Shown one piece after another: positions 36,850-46,591 of a stretch of DNA of 64,000 nucleotides. The stretch lies in NCBI GenBank assembly GCA_001600875.1, contig BCLD01000016.1:643861-707860 (forward strand). The letters are read 5' to 3'. Source of the stretch: Solicoccozyma terricola (lineage: Eukaryota > Basidiomycota > Tremellomycetes > Filobasidiales > Piskurozymaceae). The notes beneath the pieces are model-generated. The model did no database searches. It was given only the letters and a program-made list of their open reading frames with translations, and had not been told where the DNA came from. Each line of letters opens with the position of its first letter. The stretch's first letter is position 1. A program made the translations under genes and the position numbers.

Positions 36850-38154
36850 CTGCCATACTCTTAAAAGCAGGCAACTTCATCCATTTGGTGCTACCGGTCA
36901 TGATCTGGCTTTTGATGTATTGAATATTGAGAATGATGGTTCTGCTCTGCAACAATCAAGAGGGGATTAGTCTGAAATAAAGCCTATCAACATCGATTTA
37001 TATCTCACCTTCAAATCCCATTTCACAACATCCTTCTTCATGAGATCAGGCTGCATGGATCTCACTCTGTGCAAATCAGGAAGGAAAAATCAGCTGAATG
37101 GTACAGCTTGATACCTGCTAATATCTCCAACTCATGCCTTCATGATTGGGGCTGAGACTGGGTCCAACATCCTTGTCACCTCGTCATTCAGAATGGCCAC
37201 CACATCCATCACTTCCAAGCCATTGCCGTAATCTTGGTAAATGGAATCAGAACAGGTGACATGGCCCATCAACCTCTTTGCTGCAAGTGGTCCCATCTTA
37301 CTTAACCACTGGGTCACCTCCATTGGCGTATTGTGTAGGATGAGAGTCCTGGGGTATCGCCCTGTGTCGAAAAGCCAGCAGAGATGCAAAGTTTTGTGAA
37401 GTTGATTCCGAGGCTTGCTGCTGTGTATGGTCCTGTGACCAGTGAATGTCCATGTGGACCTGAAAGTGCAACACCGGATCAGCTCTGAACTTGTTAGGTG
37501 TGTTATAGGACTGACCTCTTGTGAGAAAGACTGGCTGTTTCAACACATTGTCTTTCCACTGCAAACGATGATGCTTGAGCTTGAGTAACTCTTCCACCAT
37601 TTTTGCATCTTTGAAAAGACCTGGATGAATGAATATGTAACATTCAGCCTCGCATGCAAATTGAAATGAAACACCGCATCTGCAAGAGCAATCGAAACGG
37701 CTCATCTCACCTCGTCGGATCCCCATTGCAGTGATCACTGTACCAAGATCAAACAACAAACTCTTCTCATCTGTGACTGTCCGGATGTAGTATCTGAATG
37801 AGGAGCATTGTCAGGAGGAACGAATTCGATGAGGTTATTTTCTATTATCTCACCGAACTTGTTTCTCCTTGGTCGATTGATAGCCCTTCCACCTATCTAA
37901 CTTTATCATCACATCAAATCCGACCACTTTTCCCATCGCTTTGCCATCGTCATCCCTGTTGAATTGCGGATGTAGCTCAATGTTTCGAAGAGGCAGGAAA
38001 TAGTCATAGTTTTGAGTTGGAAGGAGACTCCCCGGGCGGGCGGCAGTGTAGAACAAAACCAGCAACAGCGCTACTTCTTGAATCGCAACATCCCATGAAC
38101 TTGGTTTGTCCAGAACAGTTTCGATAAGCTTTCGGACCTCAGCTTGACCGAATA
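36850..38154. repeat. Contig-end overlap, first copy (second copy 38255-39559)
   Basis: Bases 36850-38154 recur at an offset of 1,405 as 38255-39559 on the far side of the N gap. The first copy stops one base before a position that is N in the second copy (39560), and the second copy starts one base after the only arm-to-arm substitution (36849). This is the signature of two contigs that overlap by 1,305 bases and were not merged. Confidence 0.9.
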
Positions 38155-38254
38155 NNNNNNNNNNNNNNNNNNNNNNNNNNNNNNNNNNNNNNNNNNNNNN
38201 NNNNNNNNNNNNNNNNNNNNNNNNNNNNNNNNNNNNNNNNNNNNNNNNNNNNNN
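38155..38254. other. Assembly gap of 100 N
   Basis: A run of exactly 100 N, a conventional placeholder for a gap of unknown size. Single N bases also occur at 25695, 29594, 34256, 39560 and 43394. Confidence 0.99.
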
Positions 38255-40417
38255 CTGCCATACTCTTAAAAGCAGGCAACTTCATCCATTTGGTGCTACC
38301 GGTCATGATCTGGCTTTTGATGTATTGAATATTGAGAATGATGGTTCTGCTCTGCAACAATCAAGAGGGGATTAGTCTGAAATAAAGCCTATCAACATCG
38401 ATTTATATCTCACCTTCAAATCCCATTTCACAACATCCTTCTTCATGAGATCAGGCTGCATGGATCTCACTCTGTGCAAATCAGGAAGGAAAAATCAGCT
38501 GAATGGTACAGCTTGATACCTGCTAATATCTCCAACTCATGCCTTCATGATTGGGGCTGAGACTGGGTCCAACATCCTTGTCACCTCGTCATTCAGAATG
38601 GCCACCACATCCATCACTTCCAAGCCATTGCCGTAATCTTGGTAAATGGAATCAGAACAGGTGACATGGCCCATCAACCTCTTTGCTGCAAGTGGTCCCA
38701 TCTTACTTAACCACTGGGTCACCTCCATTGGCGTATTGTGTAGGATGAGAGTCCTGGGGTATCGCCCTGTGTCGAAAAGCCAGCAGAGATGCAAAGTTTT
38801 GTGAAGTTGATTCCGAGGCTTGCTGCTGTGTATGGTCCTGTGACCAGTGAATGTCCATGTGGACCTGAAAGTGCAACACCGGATCAGCTCTGAACTTGTT
38901 AGGTGTGTTATAGGACTGACCTCTTGTGAGAAAGACTGGCTGTTTCAACACATTGTCTTTCCACTGCAAACGATGATGCTTGAGCTTGAGTAACTCTTCC
39001 ACCATTTTTGCATCTTTGAAAAGACCTGGATGAATGAATATGTAACATTCAGCCTCGCATGCAAATTGAAATGAAACACCGCATCTGCAAGAGCAATCGA
39101 AACGGCTCATCTCACCTCGTCGGATCCCCATTGCAGTGATCACTGTACCAAGATCAAACAACAAACTCTTCTCATCTGTGACTGTCCGGATGTAGTATCT
39201 GAATGAGGAGCATTGTCAGGAGGAACGAATTCGATGAGGTTATTTTCTATTATCTCACCGAACTTGTTTCTCCTTGGTCGATTGATAGCCCTTCCACCTA
39301 TCTAACTTTATCATCACATCAAATCCGACCACTTTTCCCATCGCTTTGCCATCGTCATCCCTGTTGAATTGCGGATGTAGCTCAATGTTTCGAAGAGGCA
39401 GGAAATAGTCATAGTTTTGAGTTGGAAGGAGACTCCCCGGGCGGGCGGCAGTGTAGAACAAAACCAGCAACAGCGCTACTTCTTGAATCGCAACATCCCA
39501 TGAACTTGGTTTGTCCAGAACAGTTTCGATAAGCTTTCGGACCTCAGCTTGACCGAATANGACCTTGGGAACTATGGAAATTTTCAGGTTGTAGTACTGC
39601 TTAAGATGGAAAACTTCCTTCTTCAAGCTGGATTTCAGATCGGCAAGTTGGTCTTTGGACATTGCTGGTACGCTGTAGTTGGAAGCAATGCGAAAAACGT
39701 CGCGGCTATGTGCAAGGACCGTTGGAAAACAATTAAACGCGAAAGATCCAAACCGAAACAAAGAAAAGGGGAAATATCATAAACGAATCATCCATCCATA
39801 GTTATCGTCTCCACTCACCGAAGCAGATCCAGGGTAGAGTAGGTCATATATGTTATTTTGTGACTGTGCCTCCCAACATGTGTGTTGCCATCGCTGTCAA
39901 TTTCCTCATACTCTATGTCCGGATCATTCCTTGGATGATCTGATGGGAGAATGGCTATCTTGCATCTTGATTTGGCTACACTGGTGGTGATGAAACATTG
40001 CAATTGATCTGGGTAGGTGTGTATGTATGATGTGTACGATGATGTTACTTGGTTCGATATGCGACTCTCACGGCATGCTATGCATGTGGGAAAGCATTCT
40101 CACGATATTTCCCTACTCACCAGGGTCTGAGGCAATAAGTGCTGTGTGTCTAATGGTCTACGGTGAGCAGGCAGGGGCTAGGATCGTGATGTTTGTCCTA
40201 TCATGGTCCAAAGGTCTACAAGGGGAGAGGATCGCCCACAACCAGACCAACATCGATGAGGCACTGACTGGTGTCAAATGTGGGTGTCTAACAACTACAT
40301 AAGGCTGGCTTGAAGCCTTGTCACCTTTGTACTTTCCCTTTCCATATTCACCAAAGAGGTATCATACACTACTAGCCAATCAAGCTCAGCCAGCTTTCAC
40401 TGATATCCCAGTCAACC

Positions 40418-40459
40418 TTTACAATCCACCCTTCATCTCATCGAATGCCTCCTTCACAT
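40418..40459 (-). pseudogene. Duplicated 3' end of an M20 peptidase gene
   Basis: These 42 bases match 46589-46630 with two differences and on the minus strand encode VKEAFDEMKGGL followed by TAA, the last codons of the M20 peptidase gene that ends at 46592. Nothing upstream of it resembles the rest of that gene. Confidence 0.75.
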
Positions 40460-40850
40460 TGTAACGATCTAACGACGATCGTCACACCCGAGGATAGACG
40501 AGTCACTTGACTCTCTATTCGGTATCGGTCAGCGTTCATTGGGGTCTGGATGGATTCGGACAGAAGTGGGCGGATCCGCGCGGTGTCATCGTCGTGTGTT
40601 CGTGTGTGTGTAAGTGGAGCGTGCTTCACTAAGTGCGTCTACGTTCGAGTGCCTCTAGGCAATGGTCGGTCGTATAATGCAACGGTCATAAGGGTGTTGC
40701 ATACAATTGATAATATTGCTCGAGGAAAGAGAGCAATAACTAGAGTACGTACAAAAGGCTACCTTAAGTATGTAGGACGGACGGGAACGCTTGGCTAATT
40801 ACCATACCGTCTGGACCATAGTGTTCTAATGCTCTATTGTTCCATAGAGG

Positions 40851-41009
40851 CCGTATTGGAGATATTGGCGTCGTATTGGACACCTTGGCGTCGTATTGGA
40901 GATACTGGTGTCATATTGGAGATACTGGTGTCATATTGGAGATACTGGCATCGTATTGGAGATACTGGCATCGTATTGGAGATACTGGCATCATATTGGA
41001 GATACTGAC
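40851..41009 (+). repeat. 20-bp tandem repeat, about 8 units
   Basis: Units of the form CGTATTGGAGATACTGGCAT follow each other with a strict 20-base period. Unit-to-unit changes are mostly CG/CA and CG/TG alternations. The 107-codon frame across it is a by-product of the repeat. Confidence 0.9.
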
Positions 41010-41204
41010 GTTCGTGTATGGCCGATCCGAGCTGCCAAGCTACGATAAGGTCGTAGCACGACTTCAGAACGTAGATTCGAGCCGACTTGTGGGTGGACGA
41101 GCGGCGAGAACATGTCTTGGACGAATCCGTCTGCTGGCGACCATGTCTGAGATGGCGTGAGTCGGTTTAGCCGCTGTCGCCTGACATATGTCCATTGTTC
41201 GTTG

Positions 41205-41359
41205 AACAATGGTTGTAGGTGTACGAGCCTAGGTCGGGTCACGCGAATGACGATGATAACGGTGCGCGAGTTCATGTTGAATGATGTGGCGCCCCTATCA
41301 GATATCCTAGAACGACGGTGAAAGGAGATCGTAACGTGTTCAGAGGAATTCCCGTGACA
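41205..41359 (+). repeat. Dispersed repeat, copy 1
   Basis: From ACAATGGTTGTAGG to GGAATTCCCGTGACAC. It shares the blocks ATATCCTAGA..G.CGGTG and CAGAGGAATTCCCGTGACAC with copies 2 and 3. Confidence 0.75.
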
Positions 41360-41426
41360 CTTGCCAACACTGGAACTCCAAGTGAACTCGATTATTTCAG
41401 GGACATCCAAGGATTGCATCATCCTC

Positions 41427-41687
41427 TTATCGACCTTCATTCTGTAGATAAGGAATATGGCTGTTTGCTTGTATTGTGGATAATAGGAGGGGGGATATTT
41501 TGGAGTTGATGGGATGATGGAACGATTTGGCAAGGAGTGCAGGGTCACCGCCTGCCACTGTCTCACCAAGCCATATCAAGACATCTGTGAGTCCAGAGAT
41601 TTTCCTGTACATGGTGATTCCTCTTGCTTTATATCCAGGGAGGCTGAGAAGAGTTTGGGAAAGATTGTCAGCCGAGCAAGTTCCCAA
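41427..41687 (-). pseudogene. Possible HET-domain-like relic
   Basis: A minus-strand frame contains ITMYRKISGLTDVLIWLGE, which resembles the 'IY..A..V.IWLGE' motif that marks fungal HET (heterokaryon-incompatibility) domains. No other HET motif is seen nearby, so this is a weak call. Confidence 0.2.
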
Positions 41688-41740
41688 TCCCTCTACACAG
41701 AAGACCTACTTGCCATACCATTCCGGTGGATTGCTCAGGG

Positions 41741-41792
41741 TTTGATCAGTTTGGTCGGTTTGATCGGTTTGATCAGTTTGTTCAGTTTGTTG
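41741..41792 (+). repeat. Short degenerate tandem repeat
   Basis: Repeats of a roughly 10-base unit GTTTGATCGG/GTTTGATCAG. Confidence 0.7.
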
Positions 41793-41859
41793 TGTGTCTT
41801 GTACCTGTTGTACCTAATAGATACTGTGTTGTGGTACTGCATTGGCAGGATCGTAACAA

Positions 41860-42500
41860 TGTTCATGGATATGAAACTCAGGAATCTGTGGAAAGAAGAC
41901 AAGTTTCCTTCTGAAAACTTAGCACAGAGCCGACAGGTTTGGAATAGGATTCAGATGGACTCAACTGGAATGAATATCATTGCTGGATTGAGGGCAGATG
42001 CAGGCGTGAGTCTGTTGTTGATGGCAAAAGGTCAATGGCTGCTAACAATGCAAATGATCTCTGCAGTAGAGATGAATTGGTCAAACTAACAAGGTGTGAA
42101 AGACACTCGATTTATCTGGGATTGGCTACCCCGAGTGGTTCTTACACATTAGCAAGCTACAGCAGCACCAATGTGCACTTGGAGGGTGTGGACATACTCT
42201 CATGTACCATCCTCCCCAAGTCAGGAATACGGCAGACCAGTGAGTGAGCTTCAGACCTTGGAAAGACAATCCATTATCTAATACTCTTTGTTTGCAGGAG
42301 GTGGAAGAGATACATCTCAGTAGCAACCAAAGTTCCTCACGGTGACATCCAGCTTGGTGATGGCTTGCCACACTTTGCATCATTCCGTTGCCTGGTCTCC
42401 ATTTTCCGATGTGCAAACTTCCATCCTAACTTAACAAATGCTATATGGAGGACAATGTGTTTGACACATGGTGACGAGCAAAAGGATCGAGGATATTGAT
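41860..42500 (+). other. Unassigned gene-like fragment
   Basis: Open stretches with plausible splice sites read RNLWKEDKFPSENLAQSRQV, HSIYLGLATPSGSYTLASYS, RWKRYISVATKVPHGDIQLG and RCANFHPNLTNAIWRTMCL before a stop near 42500. The composition looks like a spliced protein. I recognise no family and cannot define a start. Confidence 0.25.
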
Positions 42501-43509
42501 CTATGACAATCCCGCATTCGCGTTCGCTAGACGATGAACATGAGATCTCGTACAAGGCTGAAGGGGTGAGATTTCCGGACGAGGACGAGGTGATGGTCTT
42601 TCGGGCTCCCGGTGAGCGGTGGACGAAGAAAGCGATAGCAGATGATGAATGATCAGGCCTCTCATAGTTAGATTCAGATCCACCATTAGGGTGAACGAAG
42701 TGACAAAGATGACAAGGGAGAAAAAAGAGAGAGAAAGATCGGGCTATGCTGGGTCGGTGGACAAAAGAGATGAAGTGATTGAGGGGCAAAAAGAGAGAAG
42801 AGATCAAGGCCCAAAGAGGTAGCCAATCTCAGGATGGTCGATAGGGTAAAGTGTTATGTGCAGGCGATGTATACTCCACAGAACTAGGTCTAATACAGGG
42901 TCAAGAGAAGGGAAAAGGCCATCTACTGAAGGGTAGGGCTCCCATATATGTACTCGGGTGTATATCATGTAGCGAGATGAAAAGAGAGAAAAAAGGGATG
43001 AGAGATGGAACACCAATGTGGTCCCCAGATTTGGGCCATCAGTGAGAGTGACAGGGCAGTGTGCTGTCAGTGAGAGTGACTGGGTGGCATCCTGTCAGGT
43101 GCTGGTCTTTCTTCGTGGACTTAGCGGCTTTCGGACTCCTCGTATCACGAGATAGGACTAAAAGGCTTGATCCGAAGAGGACTGCTATGACTGTATTCGG
43201 GAACTCACGCAAGTTAGTTTCAGATCTATCCCTATACTCACTATGAACGCTGGGATCCGATGATCTAATGTAGTAAGAGTTGTTAGGTAATGAGCCTAAG
43301 TCGATATATGATTAGTCGAGATGCGAGTGGCAAATGTAGTGTCGTGGAATGCGATGCATTAACAGGGTGAATTACAATAGAGAGAAGAGGTCCNTAAGGG
43401 AGCGCTCTTTATAGTAAAACGATAGTAAAGAACAATGAAGAGAGATATCGGATAGTGGCGATATCTCGAGGTGCGAAAGGAGAATAAGAATGTCTTAACT
43501 GTCCTAGAG

Positions 43510-43615
43510 TAATCCATCGATATCTAGAGAGATCCATCGGTTTCTAGAGATGTCCGTCGATTGTAAGAGAGATCCGTCGTTTGCAATCGAGGGGCATCGG
43601 TTGTAATCGAGGAAG
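43510..43615. repeat. Degenerate tandem repeat
   Basis: Successive units of about 23-25 bases of the type AGAGATCCATCGRTTTCTAG / AGAGATCCGTCGTTTGCAAT, with drifting sequence. Confidence 0.55.
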
Positions 43616-43660
43616 CGCGATTAGTCCAAGAGGCGTAAGAGGAGAGCGAAAGAAATAGAG

Positions 43661-44257
43661 TTAAGTCGAGTAAGGATTCGTATCCCAATCCGGACGTAGA
43701 CGCATAGGGGCTGAGGCCATATGAGGCCATACGAGAGATGACGTGTCCAGTGTCGAGTGGATTGGTCGTATCCTTACACATCCATTGGAGCATGAGGATG
43801 GTGAATGGTGCTGAGGTGGCCATTGACACGATGATAATCGATGGTGGACGAATATCCGTGGAGTGGGGCACCGTGGAACGGTGAGGAGGCGGCCTGAGAA
43901 AGGTCGTATCCTTACAGTATGGCGGGTCTTTGCGTTGACGAGCTGCAGGGTCGGCGGGTGGTCGAACTTTGGCTTGTCATTCGGTGGGCAATCGTTGTTC
44001 GAAGGACCGTGGTTGGGTTTGTCGCCGTTATCCTGAGGCTGTCGTTGGTAACTGATGTGCTGCATTTGCCACCGGAGACCAGGCTCGCTGTTGATGAGAA
44101 TCCTCCTGAAGTCTGCTAGAGAGTGGTGCTCTTGTACGGCGAGCGTCAGATGCGGGGTAAATTCCTCGGCAAAAGCAGACAACAATGTTATAGCTTGAGT
44201 AACTCTTCCACCATTTTTGCATGCTTGAAGAGACCTGGCTAAACAAATATGCGACAT
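43661..44257 (-). pseudogene. Open reading frame, possibly a retroelement gag relic
   Basis: A 198-codon frame. The middle (EEFTPHLTLAVQEHHSLADF, RRILINSEPGLRWQMQH) followed by an Asn/Pro/Lys-rich linker recalls retrotransposon capsid-to-linker regions. No zinc knuckle or protease motif is visible. The first codons overlap a captain-like fragment, so the frame is a composite. Confidence 0.25.
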
Positions 44258-44275
44258 TCAGCCTCACCAAAATTG
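44187..44275 (-). pseudogene. Small fragment of a captain-like recombinase gene A
   Basis: On the minus strand this matches the exon reading GLFKDAKMVEELLKL and the end of the preceding intron, with several substitutions. It is a third, more diverged copy outside the inverted repeat. Confidence 0.75.
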
Positions 44276-44713
44276 AAGGATATATGCGCAAAAAGTCTGC
44301 TGCAAAATCCCATCACACACCGGTCTCGAACCTTGTAAGAGAATGGTCAACTGACACGGGAATATTCTTGAATTTACATCCGCACACTTAACCAAAAAGG
44401 CTAAAGGACCGTTCTCTTAATGGTCTTCAACTATTACGCATCCTAAGGGCAAGGATAGGGTGGTAAGGGGTAATAACCCTTACACACTGTTGGATGACTC
44501 ACATTCACAACGCCAAGCTGCGGGAAGGCATCATCATGACATCTCGAGCAGAGTTGATCCAGCATGATGGTGTACAAGCAGCGAGAGTCTGGTCTTGAGC
44601 GAAGCTGGATGGGTTCGAGTAACAGCGGCTACATCTGAGACGGTTTGAGTCCATTTATCCATAGTGGAAGGTCGTCGAGCCATCACCATGGTATATGGCT
44701 ATTGTCTTGTCAA

Positions 44714-44864
44714 ACAATGGTTACAGGTGCAAGAGCTTAGTTCAGGTCAGGTGAATGACAATGATAATGTGCGAGAGTTATGTGAATGATGTGTTGCCCC
44801 TATCTGATATCCTAGAGCGGTGGCGATAGGAGATTGTAGCGTCTCAGAGGAATTCCCGTGACAC
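44714..44864 (+). repeat. Dispersed repeat, copy 2
   Basis: Begins ACAATGGTTACAGG and ends GGAATTCCCGTGACAC; same family as 41205-41359. With copy 3 it forms an inverted pair around 44865-45383. Confidence 0.75.
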
Positions 44865-45383
44865 TAGTCTTATCGATGGGTTAACGCTTAGGATTGTTCT
44901 GTTAGCACTTAACAATCGAGATGACTGTGATGACTTCTTGTAGGATATGTGCTTATTGTATTCAGAACTTGCTTAACTGCCTCTCTTGGCTGATAAGTGG
45001 AGATGGTGGTGGAGTAAGGTGATGATGTGTAAAGGGAGTGTGGTGTGATGAGGATAGCTAGTGCGAGTGAAGTCGCTTGTTGTTAGCATGTTTGGTAGAT
45101 GGTTCAAGTGATATGGGATACTCCTTAGAACTGAGTCTATTACAGGGTGAGTAAAAAGGAAGTAAGAAGGCAAACAGATGAGCTAAAGCTTCCTATTTAT
45201 ACTGAATTGAGTGATAGAAAGTGAAGAGAGATGTTGTATGCCGCCAAGGGGATATTTGCATGAGAGAGAGTAATGCGGGATATTGCTGCTGTGACTGTTG
45301 TCGAAACGACGATGTCGTTGTTCTGGCAACGATGTTGTCTTTCTGGCGACAATGTTGTTGTATTTGCGATGTCCCTCACACTG
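44865..45383 (-). other. LTR-like segment flanked by inverted dispersed repeats
   Basis: On the minus strand there is a TATAAATAGG box (complement of 45192-45201) and, about 60 bases on, CACCCTGTAATAGACTCAG. Similar CCCTGTA/TTA…GA sequences with an upstream TATA-like box occur on the minus strand near 42880-42960 and 43360-43430. This layout is like retroelement LTRs (promoter followed by a polyadenylation region), but no terminal TG…CA or target duplication could be fixed. Confidence 0.3.
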
Positions 45384-45500
45384 GTGTCGCGGGAATTCCT
45401 CTGATACGACTACGATCTCCTATTGCCACCGCTCTAGGATACCGTATTGGTAGTGGCATGCCCGTTATCTTAACGAGGATCACCCGACTACAACCATTGT
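45384..45500 (-). repeat. Dispersed repeat, copy 3 (inverted)
   Basis: The reverse complement reads CAATGGTTGTAGTCGGGTGA … CCTAGAGCGGTGGCAATAGG … CAGAGGAATTCCCGCGACAC, matching copies 1 and 2. Confidence 0.75.
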
Positions 45501-46161
45501 GCATTGCAACCATATGAGAAACACACACACAACACACAACGGAGATACGGCACACTGGTTACGGCCCGACGCCCGCCCGCCCCACCACGGATAAATGGAC
45601 TCATGCCATATCATCGATGTGCCTCCGATCCATTGGTTCGTCGATCTCGCTCGCGTTCCCTGGTCTTAGGATTTGCTGATCGATATCGGATGAGAGTCAA
45701 GTGACTAGTCTATCTTTGAACATGATGATCGTCGTTAAATCGTTACACATGGCCAGCATTGTTGCTTCGATGTATGATGCATATGACTGTATGACTTTGT
45801 CGGTTGCTAGATCGAGTCTGCAACCGGAAGAGTATTTGCTGCATCCCTCAGCATCATATCAGTCCAACCCTCCTCCTGTTCTTTGACTTCTTTCCAGGGT
45901 GTGACTTCTCTGATGACAACAAAGGACAATGGATGTCATTGAATGATTAGAATCCTGCAAGTATTCACTTCCTCGCAATGACAACTCCGGAAGGACTGGT
46001 GGTGCCATTGCGGTTAGTGGTGTGAGGTGACGACGAGGGTGATGATGATGTTGCTTTCGTGGTTGAAACTTGAATACACGGTGGCGACATTGCTCGCGCG
46101 GCGCGTGAGGCCAAATTGAAAAACAGATCTTAGGGTTTTTCCCGCATCTTTTACATCATCA

Positions 46162-46260
46162 TCCCTCTTAGCTCAGTGGTAGAGCGCGGAGCTAGTACGG
46201 AGAACGCATTTGAGCGGTCACGTGACTCCGAGGCCATTAGTTCAAATCTGATAGAGGGAA
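46162..46260 (+). tRNA. tRNA-Thr(AGT) with a 27-base intron
   Basis: Folds as a full cloverleaf: acceptor TCCCTCT/AGAGGGA, D-arm GCTC-AGTGGTA-GAGC, anticodon stem CGGAG/CTCCG, loop CTAGTA+A with anticodon AGT at 46194-46196, variable AGGCC, T-arm ATTAG-TTCAAAT-CTGAT, discriminator A. The intron (46198-46224) sits one base 3' of the anticodon, the standard place. A TTCTTTTT pol III terminator follows directly. Its 5' half is nearly the same as that of the broken tRNA at 24668, but the anticodon stem and intron differ. Confidence 0.92.
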
Positions 46261-46591
46261 TTCTTTTTGCGCATTTTTGTTTCGCTGTTACTCGGCTTCC
46301 CGTGATTGTTTTTCGTATCTGTTTGACTTGGAACATGTGTTTGCTTCGTAGGTACAAGCTCCGCGGTCTATTTCTGAGCTAAATGGGATAATATATGTGC
46401 CAAATCGTTAATTCAATAAGCTGACGCCACTCATTTGCGTGCAACCGCCTGTGTCAATACTCGTAGAGTCGCTGAACCACCACAGATCCATCAGCCAACC
46501 AATGACCAAGATGACCTGACACGGTACATAGCGGCAATGAATCTGAACACGAGCCACCGGCCAATGCCGTTCGTGATACACTCTTATTGGT
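46261..46591. other. Intergenic region between tRNA-Thr and the M20 peptidase gene
   Basis: The tRNA terminator lies at the left edge. Nothing else is seen. Confidence 0.4.

Larger units (their letters stand above)
32703..39984 (-). repeat. Right arm of giant inverted repeat, containing a gap and an unmerged contig overlap
   Basis: Reverse complement of 25271-31147. It contains a 100-N gap (38155-38254) and a duplicated block, so its apparent length exceeds that of the left arm by 1,405 bases. Confidence 0.9.
35471..40016 (-). pseudogene. Recombinase gene A, right arm, 5' deleted
   Basis: Mirror of gene A, interrupted by the assembly gap. Its first exon and first intron are absent: the 5' flanking sequence is joined directly to the second exon at 40016/40017, within an ACCC microhomology, deleting about 380 bases relative to the left copy. 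In the first 35 bases of exon 2 it differs from the left copy at three sites, each a CG changed to TG or CA. Confidence 0.7.
24735..40141. mobile_element. Captain-like (DUF3435 tyrosine recombinase) element, present as a giant inverted repeat
   Basis: The unit carries two tandem recombinase genes (A then B) with a divergent coiled-coil gene between them, and is mirrored about position 31925. Both outer ends carry the same sequence GCCTCAGACCCTGGTGAG (24742-24759 and, inverted, 40116-40133). Outer segments (24735-24858 versus 40017-40141) are similar but diverged. The inner arms (25271-31147 and 32703-39984) are almost identical. Family knowledge: DUF3435 recombinases mobilise large Starship elements in ascomycetes. 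That this is a basidiomycete relative is inference. All recombinase copies carry inactivating lesions, so the element looks dead or dependent on another source of enzyme. Confidence 0.65.
40460..45747. mobile_element. Candidate 5.3 kb element with terminal inverted repeats
   Basis: The sequence 40460-40533 begins TGTAACGATCTAACGACGAT and is matched, inverted and imperfectly, by 45676-45747, which ends ATCGTTACA. A CACAT precedes the left end and overlaps the right edge, so a short target duplication is possible but ambiguous. The interior has no intact transposase that I can recognise. It is filled by the tandem array, dispersed repeats and relics listed separately. It may be a non-autonomous or nested element. 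Confidence 0.45.

Noticed and set aside
36850..39559. True tandem duplication of recombinase A in the right arm
   Set aside because: The edges coincide with a variant base and an N beside a 100-N gap, which indicates unmerged contigs.
40851..41009. CRISPR-like array
   Set aside because: The units are head to tail with no spacers, in a eukaryotic genome.
40837..41160. A 107-codon frame across the 20-bp array
   Set aside because: It is periodic only because 20-base units are open in all frames; there is no start context or family.
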